The notes beneath the pieces were generated by a model, which did not search any database, was not told the DNA's origin, and saw nothing but the letters and a program-made list of their open reading frames with translations. The position numbers and the translations under genes are program-made. A stretch of 64,000 nucleotides of DNA from Hyaloraphidium curvatum (taxonomy: Eukaryota; Monoblepharomycota; Hyaloraphidiomycetes; Hyaloraphidiales; Hyaloraphidiaceae). Numbering within the stretch: the first letter of the stretch is position 1; the number at the start of each line of letters is the position of its first letter. The stretch spans positions 620,001-684,000 of the forward strand of contig JAIVFI010000017.1 of the NCBI GenBank assembly GCA_025558095.1. The letters are read 5' to 3'. Positions 10,515 through 19,350 of the stretch are shown piece after piece.

Positions 10515-11424
10515 ATGCCCGCCGGCTGGCTCGCTCAATTCGACCGGGCACAGAAGCGGTACTTCTTCGTAAACACGAACGTAAACCCTCCCGAGACCAC
10601 CTGGGTAGGTTCCCCGCCCTCCCGGCGCGGTCGACGCCGAATCAACCGACTTCTTCGGCAGACGGACCCCAGGGGCGTTGAGATGTATGCCCCCGAGACC
10701 GCCACCGAGTCGGTCGAGGACCTGCTGGCGCAAGTGAAAGCGACCAAAGCACAGGCCGACGCCCTCAACGAGGCCCGTGCGCCAAAGCAGTTCGTCCCCG
10801 TCGAACCTACCCAAACCCCCGCCTGGGCGGCGGAGCCCAAGCAGTTCGTCCCCGTCGAGCAGCCCAAAGCCCCCGGCGCGGCGGCCGCGGCTGCAGCCCC
10901 CAAGCCCGTGCAGGTGCCACTGACGCCCGGCGCTACAGGCGTCCCCGCCGGCGAGGTCCCGCTGCCTGCTGGGTGGATCAAGGTCCTAGACCCAGGTTGG
11001 TCGAGGCGACGGTTTCCCTCAACAGTCTTAACAGCCGAACTTACGGGAACCCTATAGGTTCTGGCCACTTCTACTTCGTCAACCAGAACGCCAAGCCCCC
11101 AGTTACCACCTGGGACGACCCCAGGACGGCCGAGGTGGAGAAAGCCCCGGTCAGGCCCAAGCAGCAAGCCGCCGCCGCCGCCCCTGGTATACCTCTCGTG
11201 CCCGTTCGATCAGCGGACGGGCCGGCTGATCCGCTCCCGCCTCCACAGCCCAAGCCACCTACGCTACCGTGCCCTACTCCCCGCCCGGGCCCAAGCCTGG
11301 GGACCAGTACGCCGCGCCGGCCTCGGCACCCCCTGCCGCCGCTCCCGCCGCGGCCCCCGTAGCGCAGGCCCCGGTCGCGGCTGCGGGCGAGCCGACCTAC
11401 CTCGTCGGGACGGGGGGGCAGTGA
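10515..11424 (+). CDS. Two-WW-domain protein with Ala/Pro-rich tail
   Basis: Exons 10515-10604, 10662-10995, 11058-11186 and 11249-11424 give 242 aa. Two WW domains are each split by an intron. WW1 starts at residue 3 (PAGWLAQFD...RYFFVN...PPETTW|TDPR). WW2 follows at about residue 130 (LPAGWIKVLDPG...HFYFVN...PPVTTWDDPR). Both keep the two Trp, the FFVN/FYFVN strand and the final Pro. WW domains bind short proline-rich ligands, so this is an adaptor. Between them the phrase KQFVPVE occurs twice, and a poly-Ala run follows. The third intron (GTATAC...CCACAG) is chosen because it gives a Tyr/Pro/Ala-rich tail ending GTGGQ; without it the frame ends at 11362 in low-complexity residues. Confidence 0.85.
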
Positions 11425-11505
11425 TCGCCGGCAGTGGCGGATCGGAGCATGTCATTGTAGCAAACCAGCTCTGTCGCAGAGAGGCGTACACGAACACGGC
11501 ACCGT

Positions 11506-12064
11506 CTACTTGATGAGCCGCACGCGGGGTATCGGAGCTCCTCCCAGGAGTAGTCCCACGATTCCAGATGGAGGTACTCGAGAAAGGCGAAATCGGACCC
11601 CGCGAAAGCATCCCCCAGCGCTTCGCCCAACGAGGAGCGACAGCCTGCGAAGCTTCGAGCCGCGCCCGGAGCACCCGCGCAGCAGACGGGCGACCAGATG
11701 ATCCTGCTTCTCTATCCGCTGGGCCGAAGCAATCAGGTCTAGGTCGTCGACGAGGCGGAGGGCGTCACGCGCTTCCAGGAGGTCCAAGGCCGCCTCGGGT
11801 CATGCGCTCGTCGAGCCACGCGAGGCAGAAACGCGACATGTGGTGCGGCAGCATCATCTCGTGGAACTTGTGGCACCCCAGCATCAGCTCCAGCAGGCTC
11901 CGCGATCCGGGCGCGAGCTTCGAGGCGACGAGCAGCAGAAGCTCGTCCGGCAGCGACGCGAGGCAAGGCGCGGGCTCCGCCGCGTCCACGGGCCCGGGCT
12001 GCCCTGCGGCGGAGGTCGCGCGCGCCGGGGATTCGTGTACAGCTCCGACGGCGCGTCGCGGCAT
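11506..12064 (-). pseudogene. F-box-like gene, frameshifted remnant
   Basis: Residues from the ATG at 12064 include LPDELLLLVASKL and a helical stretch with CHKFHEMM, an F-box-like start (LPxELLxxI). Coding character then jumps frame near 11775-11787 (after LDERMTR), continues as DLLEARDALRLVDDLDLIAS, and jumps again near 11630 into a frame reading GDAFAGSDFAFLEYLHLESW, which runs to 11397. No donor/acceptor pair joins these segments in phase, so I read two indels in a formerly single exon. An assembly error is the alternative. The last segment overlaps the 3' end of the WW gene. Confidence 0.5.
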
Positions 12065-12284
12065 CGCTATCGGGGCCGAAAAGGTGGTCGTGGAGGGGCG
12101 AGAAAGGGCAAAAAGACAGCATCCGGTACGCTGGTCCCCAATCTTCCCCCCTTAGGAAGGCGGTCCTCGCGCCAAACAGTTCCGATCACGTCGGAAATGA
12201 CATTGAAACAACGCAGATAACGCAAACACGGTGCCAAGATTGAAAACCGTTGTCCGATCGCGGCCCTCGCTTTCCGTTCCCTCC

Positions 12285-13451
12285 TCACCAGCTCTCCGCG
12301 TCCCCCCACGCCGGCCTCTCCCCCCTCAGCTCCTCCATCCTCGCCGCCAGCCGCGGGTTGCTCACCGCGCTCGCGTACGTCACCCACCCGTTCGAAAACT
12401 CGAACCCCCAGTCCTCGGTCCGCCTGCACCTGTGCGACGGGAAGCTCCCGACCTGCAGCCCGCCGCGCGGGTCCATCCTCCACCTCCTCTCGCGCGGCCA
12501 TCCGAACCGCATCGCGGAGCGCGGGGACCTGACCCGCGTTCCGTCCCGCAAAAACCTTACCGTCGGCTCCTCCGCCTCCTCCTCCACCAGCCGCGCGAGC
12601 ACCCCGTCCACCTCGTCCGCGTCCGGCGGCCCGTCGGACCACCCCGCGCCCGGGCCCCCGCGCGGCTCGGGGTCCTCGAACCCGCGCATGCGGTAGCTCC
12701 ATTCGTACGCGCGCAGCTCGGCCTCTGTCGCGCGTTGGCGGAGGGAGTCGAGCTCCGCGAGAACGTAGGCCGCGTGCCATTTCCCGCAGTTCGAGAGGTC
12801 CGGCGTGCGCGGGGCCGCGGCGCGGAGGAGGGAGATGCGCGGTTCGGAGGCGCGGTGGGGGGTGGTTGTTGCGAGGAGGTCGAGGAGCTTGGTGCGGCCT
12901 TCGGGGGAGGCGGGGAGGGGCGGGTCCGAGGGGGAGAAGGAGAGGAGCGGGTGGTCGGTGCATGCGAGGAGGGCGGGGAGCGGCAGGCCGCGGCCGAGGA
13001 GCACGCCGGCGAGCTCGCGGTCCGAGAGGCGGTGCGCGACGGTCGAGTAGTCGAGGAAGGGCGGCAAACTGGGCGCGGGGTCGAGGTGGCGCTTGAGCGC
13101 CCACCGCTTGGAGCAGTGCGCGGCCCACAGGGAGTCTGACGCCTCGACGAGGTTCTTGAACGCCCTGCACGTGGCGCCGAGGCGGCACAGCTCGACGGGG
13201 CCGAGATACTCGAGCAGCTGCAGCGTCAGCTCGACCGGCTGCTCGGCCAGCGGCGAGCGCGAAGGCGGGCCGGCGGGGCGCGCGGCGGCGGGCGGCCTCT
13301 TGCGGGACAGCAGCTTGGCTTTTGCCGCCAAGATGTGCCACGCATTTTCGACGCGCGCCTTGAGCGACGCCGACGCGGCCGAGCCGGCGGAGGACACGGC
13401 GGACGGCGTGCGCGTGTGGACCGCGGGGGGCGCGGCAACCGATGATAACAT
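12285..13451 (-). CDS. F-box protein
   Basis: Single exon of 388 aa from the ATG at 13451 (MLSSVAAPP); an in-frame ATG at 13574 would add 41 low-complexity residues. An F-box-like motif sits at about residues 65-110: QPVELTLQLLEYLGPVELCR, then CRAFKNLVEASDSLWAAHC. F-box proteins bind Skp1 and recruit targets to SCF ubiquitin ligases. The rest lacks recognisable LRR or WD repeats. The C-terminal third is rich in Trp/Arg (RERRWRMDPRGG, EDWGFEFSNGW) and may be a substrate-binding domain of unknown type. It lies upstream of the decayed F-box-like remnant on the same strand, so the two may be old duplicates; similarity beyond the F-box is not obvious. Confidence 0.72.
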   Translation of the reverse strand: MLSSVAAPPAVHTRTPSAVSSAGSAASASLKARVENAWHILAAKAKLLSRKRPPAAARPAGPPSRSPLAEQPVELTLQLLEYLGPVELCRLGATCRAFKNLVEASDSLWAAHCSKRWALKRHLDPAPSLPPFLDYSTVAHRLSDRELAGVLLGRGLPLPALLACTDHPLLSFSPSDPPLPASPEGRTKLLDLLATTTPHRASEPRISLLRAAAPRTPDLSNCGKWHAAYVLAELDSLRQRATEAELRAYEWSYRMRGFEDPEPRGGPGAGWSDGPPDADEVDGVLARLVEEEAEEPTVRFLRDGTRVRSPRSAMRFGWPRERRWRMDPRGGLQVGSFPSHRCRRTEDWGFEFSNGWVTYASAVSNPRLAARMEELRGERPAWGDAESW

Positions 13452-13861
13452 CGTCCCAAAAGAGCGGATGCGGAGGGGGCGGGCCGCGCGGGGCGGGTGG
13501 GGCGGCGGCGCGGAAGTTCGAAGAGGCGGGGGGCGCGGAGGCGACACGATCAGCGCCTCAAACACGCCGGGCACTCCGCAGCCAAGATTACGCCTCGGCA
13601 GAGCACGGGAACCACAAATCAGGCGTCAATACGTGCGATGCGCGTAGGAGCGGCACCCTGGCACCGGACAGTCGAATGCATCAGGTTGATTCAGTGATCG
13701 TACCTGTGCCGAGGAAGGACCCGGCCATTACCGGGCCCGAAATTCCCGAGAACGCGGAGTAGGAGCTGGGTTTACGACCGACTCGCGCTGTATTGAGCCG
13801 GGAAACGCCGCAGACGCACTCCTGTACAGCCAATCCCGCCCAGAGACCATCCCAGCGCCCT
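13452..13861. other. Intergenic between F-box gene and secreted array
   Basis: About 410 bases: the upstream region of the F-box gene followed by the 3' flank of secreted-array copy 1. Nothing else is recognisable. Confidence 0.4.
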
Positions 13862-14514
13862 TCAGGCAGGGCAGCTCCCCAGAGTCGTCCCGCACCCGAC
13901 CTTGCTCCCCGTGCGCGACCCGACGGGGACGTCGCCCGAGGAGTGGGACACGATCGACGAGTACAGCATGCAGTCCGTCGTCAAGGGCGGGCCGTACCAG
14001 AGGAACGCCACGCACTGCGCGTTGGCGTCGCACGCGGCCTGGCACAGCGCGAAGCTCGCCACCTGGCCCGCGCCGACCAGCACGGTGCCGCTGCAGATGC
14101 CGTCGCCGGTGCCGCACTCCTCCCACACGGGGGCGTAGCGCCGGTAGAGGCCCGCGCTGCGGGACACGGTCTCGGCGACGCAGGCGACGGAGCCTTCGGG
14201 GGTGCCGGGGTAGCCGAATTCGCTGGAGGGGGGAGGGACGCGCCGCGCGGGTGGGATCAACTGGTGGTGCGGTCCGGGCGGTGCGGGGAGCCCACCAGAA
14301 TGAGTTCGTGTCGCAATCGCTGCACGAGCGCTTGAACACGGCTCCCGGCGTGGGCGATGCGGCGGTCAGGCTGATCAGATTGGCGGGGCGGGAGGCGAGC
14401 GCGAGGCGGGCGGGGGCGGCGGCGGTCAGCTGACGCCGCGGCGGCGGCGCGCGGGACCCACGGCGCGGCCACGGCCAGCGCGGCGGCGATCAGCAGGCGG
14501 GTGGCGGTCCTCAT
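13862..14514 (-). CDS. Small secreted Cys-rich PAN/apple-like protein, array copy 1
   Basis: Exons 14462-14514, 14296-14370 and 13862-14222 give 162 aa. Splicing gives a signal peptide (MRTATRLLIAAALAVAAP), a short Cys pair region (KRSCSDCDTNSFC), then EFGYPGTPEGSVACV and a C-terminal domain with LCQAACDANAQCVAF and DCMLY, the spacing seen in PAN/apple-type domains, and a final GCGTTLGSC. About a dozen Cys suggest disulfide bonding outside the cell. PAN domains bind protein or carbohydrate, so a wall or host-surface role is possible (inference). Both introns (91 and 73 bases) recur at identical positions and phases in the two following copies, which supports the model. Confidence 0.85.
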
Positions 14515-15013
14515 GTTGTCGCGGGGCGGGTCGCGTCCCACGTGAGCCTGGATGGGGTCGAATGTGGGATGAGGGACGCGGTGTCCCTGGCCTGGCGCCC
14601 AGGCCATCGCCACCCGCACTAGCCAGAGGGACTCAGGGACCGCGAAAGTGTCGTTCTCACGCCGCCGTCCGCCGCCGGACGAAGCAGGCTAACCAGGAGA
14701 ACATACGTTCACCGGCGATGGGTACTCGGATGCACGGGCCCCGGCCGGCGAGCGTCCGTCGATATTTGGGGACCGCTGACCATGGGCGGCCCGGCGCCCG
14801 CGCGCCAGAACCGGATCAACCTCGCCCGCCACCGTCAATTCCACACCTTTTTTGATGGCGATCTTGGCGATCTCGGGCCGGATGACGCGGATGCGGCGGA
14901 GTGCGCGACGGCTTCGTTTGGCAGTAACTCTTTATGCCATTCGTGTAGCTTCGAGTCAAACCAGGAAGTCGCACTGCACCAAAGCGGCTCCGAAAGCCCA
15001 ACCCCGTCGCCCA
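14515..15013. promoter_or_regulatory. Upstream region of secreted copy 1 (conserved in array)
   Basis: About 500 bases between copies 1 and 2. Segments recur upstream of copies 2 and 3: a GTCCCT/GGCCTGG-rich patch just before the ATG, a TTTGGGGAC...CTGACC...AGAACCGGATC block, and a CTTCGTTTG...TTCGAGTC block. Conservation of non-coding sequence across all three copies suggests shared promoter elements or simply recent duplication. Confidence 0.5.
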
Positions 15014-15646
15014 TCAGATGCAGGCCCCTTGCGTGAACCCGCACCCGGCCTTGCTCCCCGATCGCACCCCGCTGCCGACGGGCGCGTGGGACGCGACCGA
15101 CGAGTACAGCACGCAGTCGTTGCTCCCCCCGCCCCACCAGACGAACGCCACGCACTGCGCGTTCCCGTCGCAGGTGTCCTGGCACGCGGCGTACGAGGCC
15201 TTGGCGCCGGCGTTGAGGAAGCTGGTGCCGGCGCAGATGGCGTCGTTCGTGCCGCACTCTTCCCACGCGGCGGCGTAGCGCCGGTACAGGCCCGTGCTGC
15301 GGGAGATGCTCTCGGCGACGCAGGCGACGGAGCCTTCGGGGGTGCCGGGGTAGCCGAACTCGCTGGAATGGGGTGGGAGTGGGGGGATCAGGTGGTGGCG
15401 GGGCCCGGGGCGGTGCGGGGAGCCCACCAGAAGGAGGTGCTGTCGCAGTCGCTGCACGACCGCTTGAAAACGGCGCCCGGCGTGGGCGATGCGGCGGCCA
15501 GGCTGATCAAAGGGCCGCGGCGCCGCGGGCGTCCGGAGGGGCGGGGAGCGGTGGCGGTTTCAGCGACAGCGCCGCTGCGGGCGTAAAGCGACCCACGGCA
15601 CGGCCGCAGCCAGAGCGGAGATCAGCAGGCAGGCGGCGGACCTCAT
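15014..15646 (-). CDS. Small secreted Cys-rich PAN/apple-like protein, array copy 2
   Basis: Exons 15597-15646, 15428-15502 and 15014-15362 give 157 aa. Signal peptide MRSAACLLISALAAAVP, then KRSCSDCDSTSFC, EFGYPGTPEGSVACVAES, a middle EECGTNDAICAG, ACQDTCDGNAQCVAFVW, NDCVLYSSV and a final GCGFTQGAC. Cysteine positions match copy 1, while the loop following CVAF differs (WWGGGSN against LWYGPPLTT), the kind of pattern expected if that loop contacts a ligand. Introns of 94 and 65 bases are at the same sites. Its start lies 1,132 bases from that of copy 1. Confidence 0.85.
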
Positions 15647-16126
15647 GTTGTCGCGGGCAGCGTTCGCAGTAGGTTGCGACGGGTTGCGAAGTGGGAGGGG
15701 ATCGAGGGACGCCGCGTCCCTGTCCTTGGGCCTGGACCATCGCCGCCCGCATGCAGAGGGATGCAGGGGAACGCGAAAGCATCATCTCCCGCCGTCTTCC
15801 AGCCCCCATGACAAGCTCCCGCCACTGAGTTGGACCCGCGACGGGCGCTCCGAGTCACGGACGCTGGCCGGCGCGCGGAGGTTTGGGGACTGCGCTGACC
15901 GGGCGGCTCATGGTCCCTCGCGCGAGAACCGGATCTGGCTTGCCGCCGTTCCACCTTCGAACCATCGTCGAGGACCGAAGTTGCGATCCTTGCATGGAAT
16001 CATCGCACGCGACGGTTTCGTTTGCAATGACGCGTCTATCCGTTCGCGCTGCTTCGAGTCGGCATCGCAGAGAAACATACACTTGTGAATACGCCAACAG
16101 AGGTCTTTACAACAGCCCGGCCACCA
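15647..16126. promoter_or_regulatory. Upstream region of secreted copy 2
   Basis: About 480 bases with the same order of conserved blocks as upstream of copy 1 (GTCCCT patch, TTTGGGGAC...CTGACC block, GAACCGGATC, CGTTTG...TTCGAGTC block). No gene was seen. Confidence 0.5.
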
Positions 16127-16782
16127 TCAAATGCAGTCATACTTCTGAATACCGCACCCGGCCTTGCTCCACGTGTGCATGTTGCCCGTGGTGTTGACGT
16201 GGCTCCGGATGGCCGACTGGAGCATGCAGTCGAGAGTGTTGCCGGACCAGACGAAGCCGGTGCACTGCACGTTGGCGTCGCACGCGGCCTGGCACAGCGC
16301 GGCCGAGTTCTTGGTCCCCGCGTAGACGAGCCCGTCGGCGCTGCAGACGTTGTCGCCCGTGCCGCACTCCTCCCACACGGGGGCGTAGCGCCGGTACAGG
16401 CCCGCGCTGCGGGACACGGTCTCCGAGACGCAGGCAACCTGGCCCTCGGGGGTGCCGGGGTACGCGAACTCGCTGCAAGGGAACGGTCGCCGCGGGGGGG
16501 GGGGGGGGGGGGTCAGCTGCTGATGGGGACCAGTGCGGTGCTGGCGCCCACCAGAACGATTTGGAATCGCAATCGGTGCACGAGCGCTTGAACACGGCGC
16601 CCGGGGTAGGCGATGCCGTGATCAGGCTGATCAGGGGACCGCGACGGGAGAGGGCGAGGGAGCGCGAGCGTGGATGGCGCCGGCGTCAGCTTCCCGCCGC
16701 GCGCTGCGCGGGGCGCGGGGCGCGGGACCCACGGCGCGGCAACGGCGAGCGCGGCGATCAGCAGGCAGGGAAGCGTCCTCAT
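16127..16782 (-). CDS. Small secreted Cys-rich PAN/apple-like protein, array copy 3
   Basis: Exons 16733-16782, 16552-16626 and 16127-16472 give 156 aa. Signal peptide MRTLPCLLIAALAVAAP, then KRSCTDCDSKSFC, EFAYPGTPEGQVACVSE, EECGTGDNVCSA, LCQAACDANVQCTGFVW, DCMLQSAI and GCGIQKYDC. It is the most diverged of the three in the last 40 residues, with a possible N-glycosylation site at NTTG. The intron between exons 2 and 3 holds a 19-base homopolymer (G on the plus strand), which sits at the acceptor side as a perfect polypyrimidine tract on the coding strand. Its start lies 1,136 bases beyond that of copy 2. Confidence 0.85.
16494..16512 (+). repeat. G homopolymer, 19 bases
   Basis: Uninterrupted run of G on the plus strand inside intron 2 of array copy 3 (poly-C in the transcript, near the acceptor). 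The length may vary in reality and is error-prone in sequencing. Confidence 0.9.
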
Positions 16783-17224
16783 GGCTTGGCGCGCGGCGGC
16801 TGCGGCAACTTTCGATTCCGAGTGTGAAATGTGGGGTCGAGGGACTCGGTGTCCCCTGGCCTCGGCCTCTGCGGCGGCGGCACCGAATTGCCGCCCGCAT
16901 CCCCACAAGGATGGAGGGGACTACAAAAGTGCCCGTGGCCGAGGAATCCCACCTCCAGAAGAAGTCGCAAGCTCCCGGCTAGCAGATACGCACCCAAGAT
17001 GAGCGCTCCGATGCATATGCTCTCACCGGCGAGCGTGGCTGGCACTTTGAGGGCCGTTCTGCTCGGGCGGCCCTGGCCCCAATGGCGCCGGCACGAGATC
17101 CGAATCAGCCTCACGCTGCTCGGCCCTTCAGTGTTTGACGATCTCAAGGATTTCGTTTCGCGCCATATTGGCGAGGAAGAGCATTTGCTGGGAAGGGAAT
17201 CATCGACTGCGAGGTGCGAAAGAG
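16783..17224. promoter_or_regulatory. Upstream region of secreted copy 3
   Basis: About 440 bases. The part nearest the ATG repeats the conserved array blocks (GTCCCC/GGCCTCGG patch, later TTTCGTTTCG). Further upstream it meets the edge of the inverted duplication. No gene was seen. Confidence 0.45.
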
Positions 17225-19350
17225 ATCCAGAAACCTCGCGCGCCTAAGGAATAGAAGATCACGATGGAGGACTCAGGTTCTATAGGTATCGCCTGCTTCT
17301 GATGTGGGTTTATGGTCCAGTTTAGGCCCTCAAACGGAAGCTCGAAGATGCGCACGAAGGATGTTGACTCGTTAGACCGCACCGGAGCATCGAAAGCTGA
17401 AGAGCCTGCGGCCATGATACTGTCCAGCGTGTTGTAGATAAATCACCTCCTTCGTCGGAATGATTTCGGCAAGAGGAATGTTCCTTCTCGCTGTAGTCCT
17501 GAGGCACGTCCTGCGGTCGGCGGCGAATCGACGCGCCGACCAAACTTCCACAGCGCGAGACGTCCGAGGTTTACCCTCTTGTTGATCGTCGGTCGGAAGA
17601 GAATATCAGGCTCGTGCCATGAGTGGAGAAAGCAAGCCCGCCGCCGCCGCCGCCGCCGCAATGGGCGTCCCCGCACTCCAAGACCCAACCTCTGCTGCCT
17701 CTCACGGCGACCCGAGCGCGCCGCACGGCGACCCAAGCGCGCCGGACGCCGATTTCTCGCCCGAAGAATGGGTGTGCCTGTTCCCCGCCGCGACGCCGCC
17801 GTTCCGGCCGCTGCTGCAAGACGAGGAAGCAGGGGAAGCGGGGGGCGACCCCGCGGCCGAGTTCCGAGGAGCGCACCCCGTGACGTTCGAAACCATGCTG
17901 GCCGACTTCGACGACCCCGTGCTCCGAATGTTCGCTTTTCTCTCCGCGTCTCCGACCGCGAGCTTCCTGGGCTGGAGGACCACAGGACTTACTGGACTCT
18001 CCGAGTGCTTCATGCTGGCATTCCAGGGGCTGGCATGGGCGTGGAACGACGGCCGTTTCGGAACCAAACAGATGGCGGTGGGAATGGCTTCCCTGGCTAT
18101 CATTGCCTCTATCGGCTTCGGAACTTTCGTTCTCTACGCCCTCGCCGTTCCCAGGGTGCCCAAGGTGCTCGATTTTTCCGCCCCGGCGGTGCTCTGCAGA
18201 TGGCTGCAGCTGACGAGGAAGGAGGGAGGGGGGAAACCTGGAGCACCGGTCAATGCTGGAGCCCGCAATCTCGTCGCGCACGAAGAGGGTGACCGTTTCT
18301 GTCCGTGCTCTGTCTGTGTCGGCAACATCCAGCAGCTTGCAGCTTGTATGACCTTCTTGGACATCGTTCTCAACTTCCTCGTTGGATTTTTCTGGGTATG
18401 GACTCCAGGTTGGACTGCACTTGTTACATATGGAGCCCAGCTGTGGTCCACATGGTGGGTTGCGTTCTCGGAGCAATCTACGGTTAGTGGCCTTGGCGTC
18501 GAGTGCTTCTGTTCACTCATCGCCATCTGCTTTGCAGCTTGCGCTTCGCTGGCGTACTTCAGGAACTGTGCTTGTCGCTTCGTTGGCATAGCCAACATTG
18601 CTTACGCTAGGCTTGAAGCAAGGCTGCACCATCGTGCTGTCTATGAGATCCATGCTGGAAACTGTGCTCAACGGACGCCCGAACAGGCAGGGACCGTGGT
18701 TGTACGTTCGCCTGCACCACAGCTTTGCTGCGTGGTGCAAGACGCGGGAGATCCAAGACCAAGCCATCGTCAGTAAATCGATGTTGGTCATCTTTTTGCC
18801 TTCGGTCGTCATTGCGATCGTTGTCAATGTCGTGAGTGGTTGGGACAGGGAATCGAGCATCCGGGGTGCTGACGCTGCCGCCATCAAACAGGCGGCCGGA
18901 TCCTGCGTCACTGCCTGGCTCCTCTTCGTCACCGGCTTGGTCGTCGTCTACATGCTCATCAACGCCATCAACCTCGCCTAGCGCAACAACCTCATCTCCG
19001 TCGTCGCATCGGCATACCACGATGCCCGGCGGGACCTCCGCACGGCGTGCCTCAAGCTCGGACCGACCCCTCTCGCCGCCGCGCTGGAGCAGCACGACCG
19101 CGTCATTGGCTCGTTCCTCGAGGTGTCGCGGTACAGCGCCAAGATTCTGGGGTTCACCGTCACCTACGGAGGCGTGCGGACCATGGTGGTCACGATGGTG
19201 ACCCTCTCTGTGGCTCTGTGGAGCGTGTTCAGGTCTCTGGGGGTGTTCTTCACGATGGAGAGCTTCTGTCCTTTGGTTGACTAGGAGGTGGAGCCAAAGG
19301 TGGCAAGAATCGCGATCGCCGCGCCGTCTATTCCGCCTCCGGCTCAGAGC
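17225..19350 (+). repeat. Inverted duplication, arm A (partner 39740-41990)
   Basis: This segment matches the reverse complement of 39740-41990. Similarity starts in the upstream flank (shared GGTATCGCCTGC, GATGTTGACTCGTT and TAGATAAATCAC words) and continues through the multi-TM gene. It ends a few bases past the stop of the neighbouring Nudix gene, just after the shared phrase CTATTCCGCCTCCGGCTCA. Identity is moderate in exon 1 and very high in the last ~330 coding bases (about nine differences by eye), a gradient typical of partial gene conversion. Confidence 0.8.
17619..19284 (+). pseudogene. Multi-TM protein, broken copy
   Basis: Inverted paralog of the intact gene at 39803-41462. The start (MSGESKPAAAAAAAMGVPAL) and first ~270 residues are intact and similar. 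There are three lesions relative to the partner: one G missing in the GGTGGG run near 18457-18461, eight bases missing near 18641, and a TCG-to-TAG change at 18979-18981 (AINLA then stop) inside a block otherwise almost identical to the partner. Splice sites equivalent to both partner introns remain (GTTAGT...TTGCAG and GTGAGT...AAACAG), but after splicing the first frameshift gives an early stop in exon 2. A truncated N-terminal protein could still be made. Hydrophobic helices remain visible in the different frames. Confidence 0.8.

Larger units (their letters stand above)
13862..17100. repeat. Tandem array of three ~1.13-kb gene units
   Basis: Three units on the same strand, each holding one secreted-protein gene plus conserved upstream sequence. 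Start codons are 14514, 15646 and 16782, giving spacings of 1,132 and 1,136 bases. Exon-intron structure, signal peptide and upstream blocks are all conserved, so whole gene units were duplicated, probably by unequal crossover. Confidence 0.8.

Noticed and set aside
11058-11362. WW-protein end at 11362
   Set aside because: Reading through gives a frame ending in random Pro/Arg residues; removing 11187-11248 (GTATAC...CACAG) yields a coherent tail to 11424.
12067-13341. Second minus-strand frame over the F-box gene
   Set aside because: Arg/Pro-rich shadow in an alternative frame; the F-box motif is only in the 12285-13451 frame.
17571-18476. Minus-strand open frame over the broken multi-TM copy
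   Set aside because: Antisense to a region with clear paralogy on the plus strand; no independent support.
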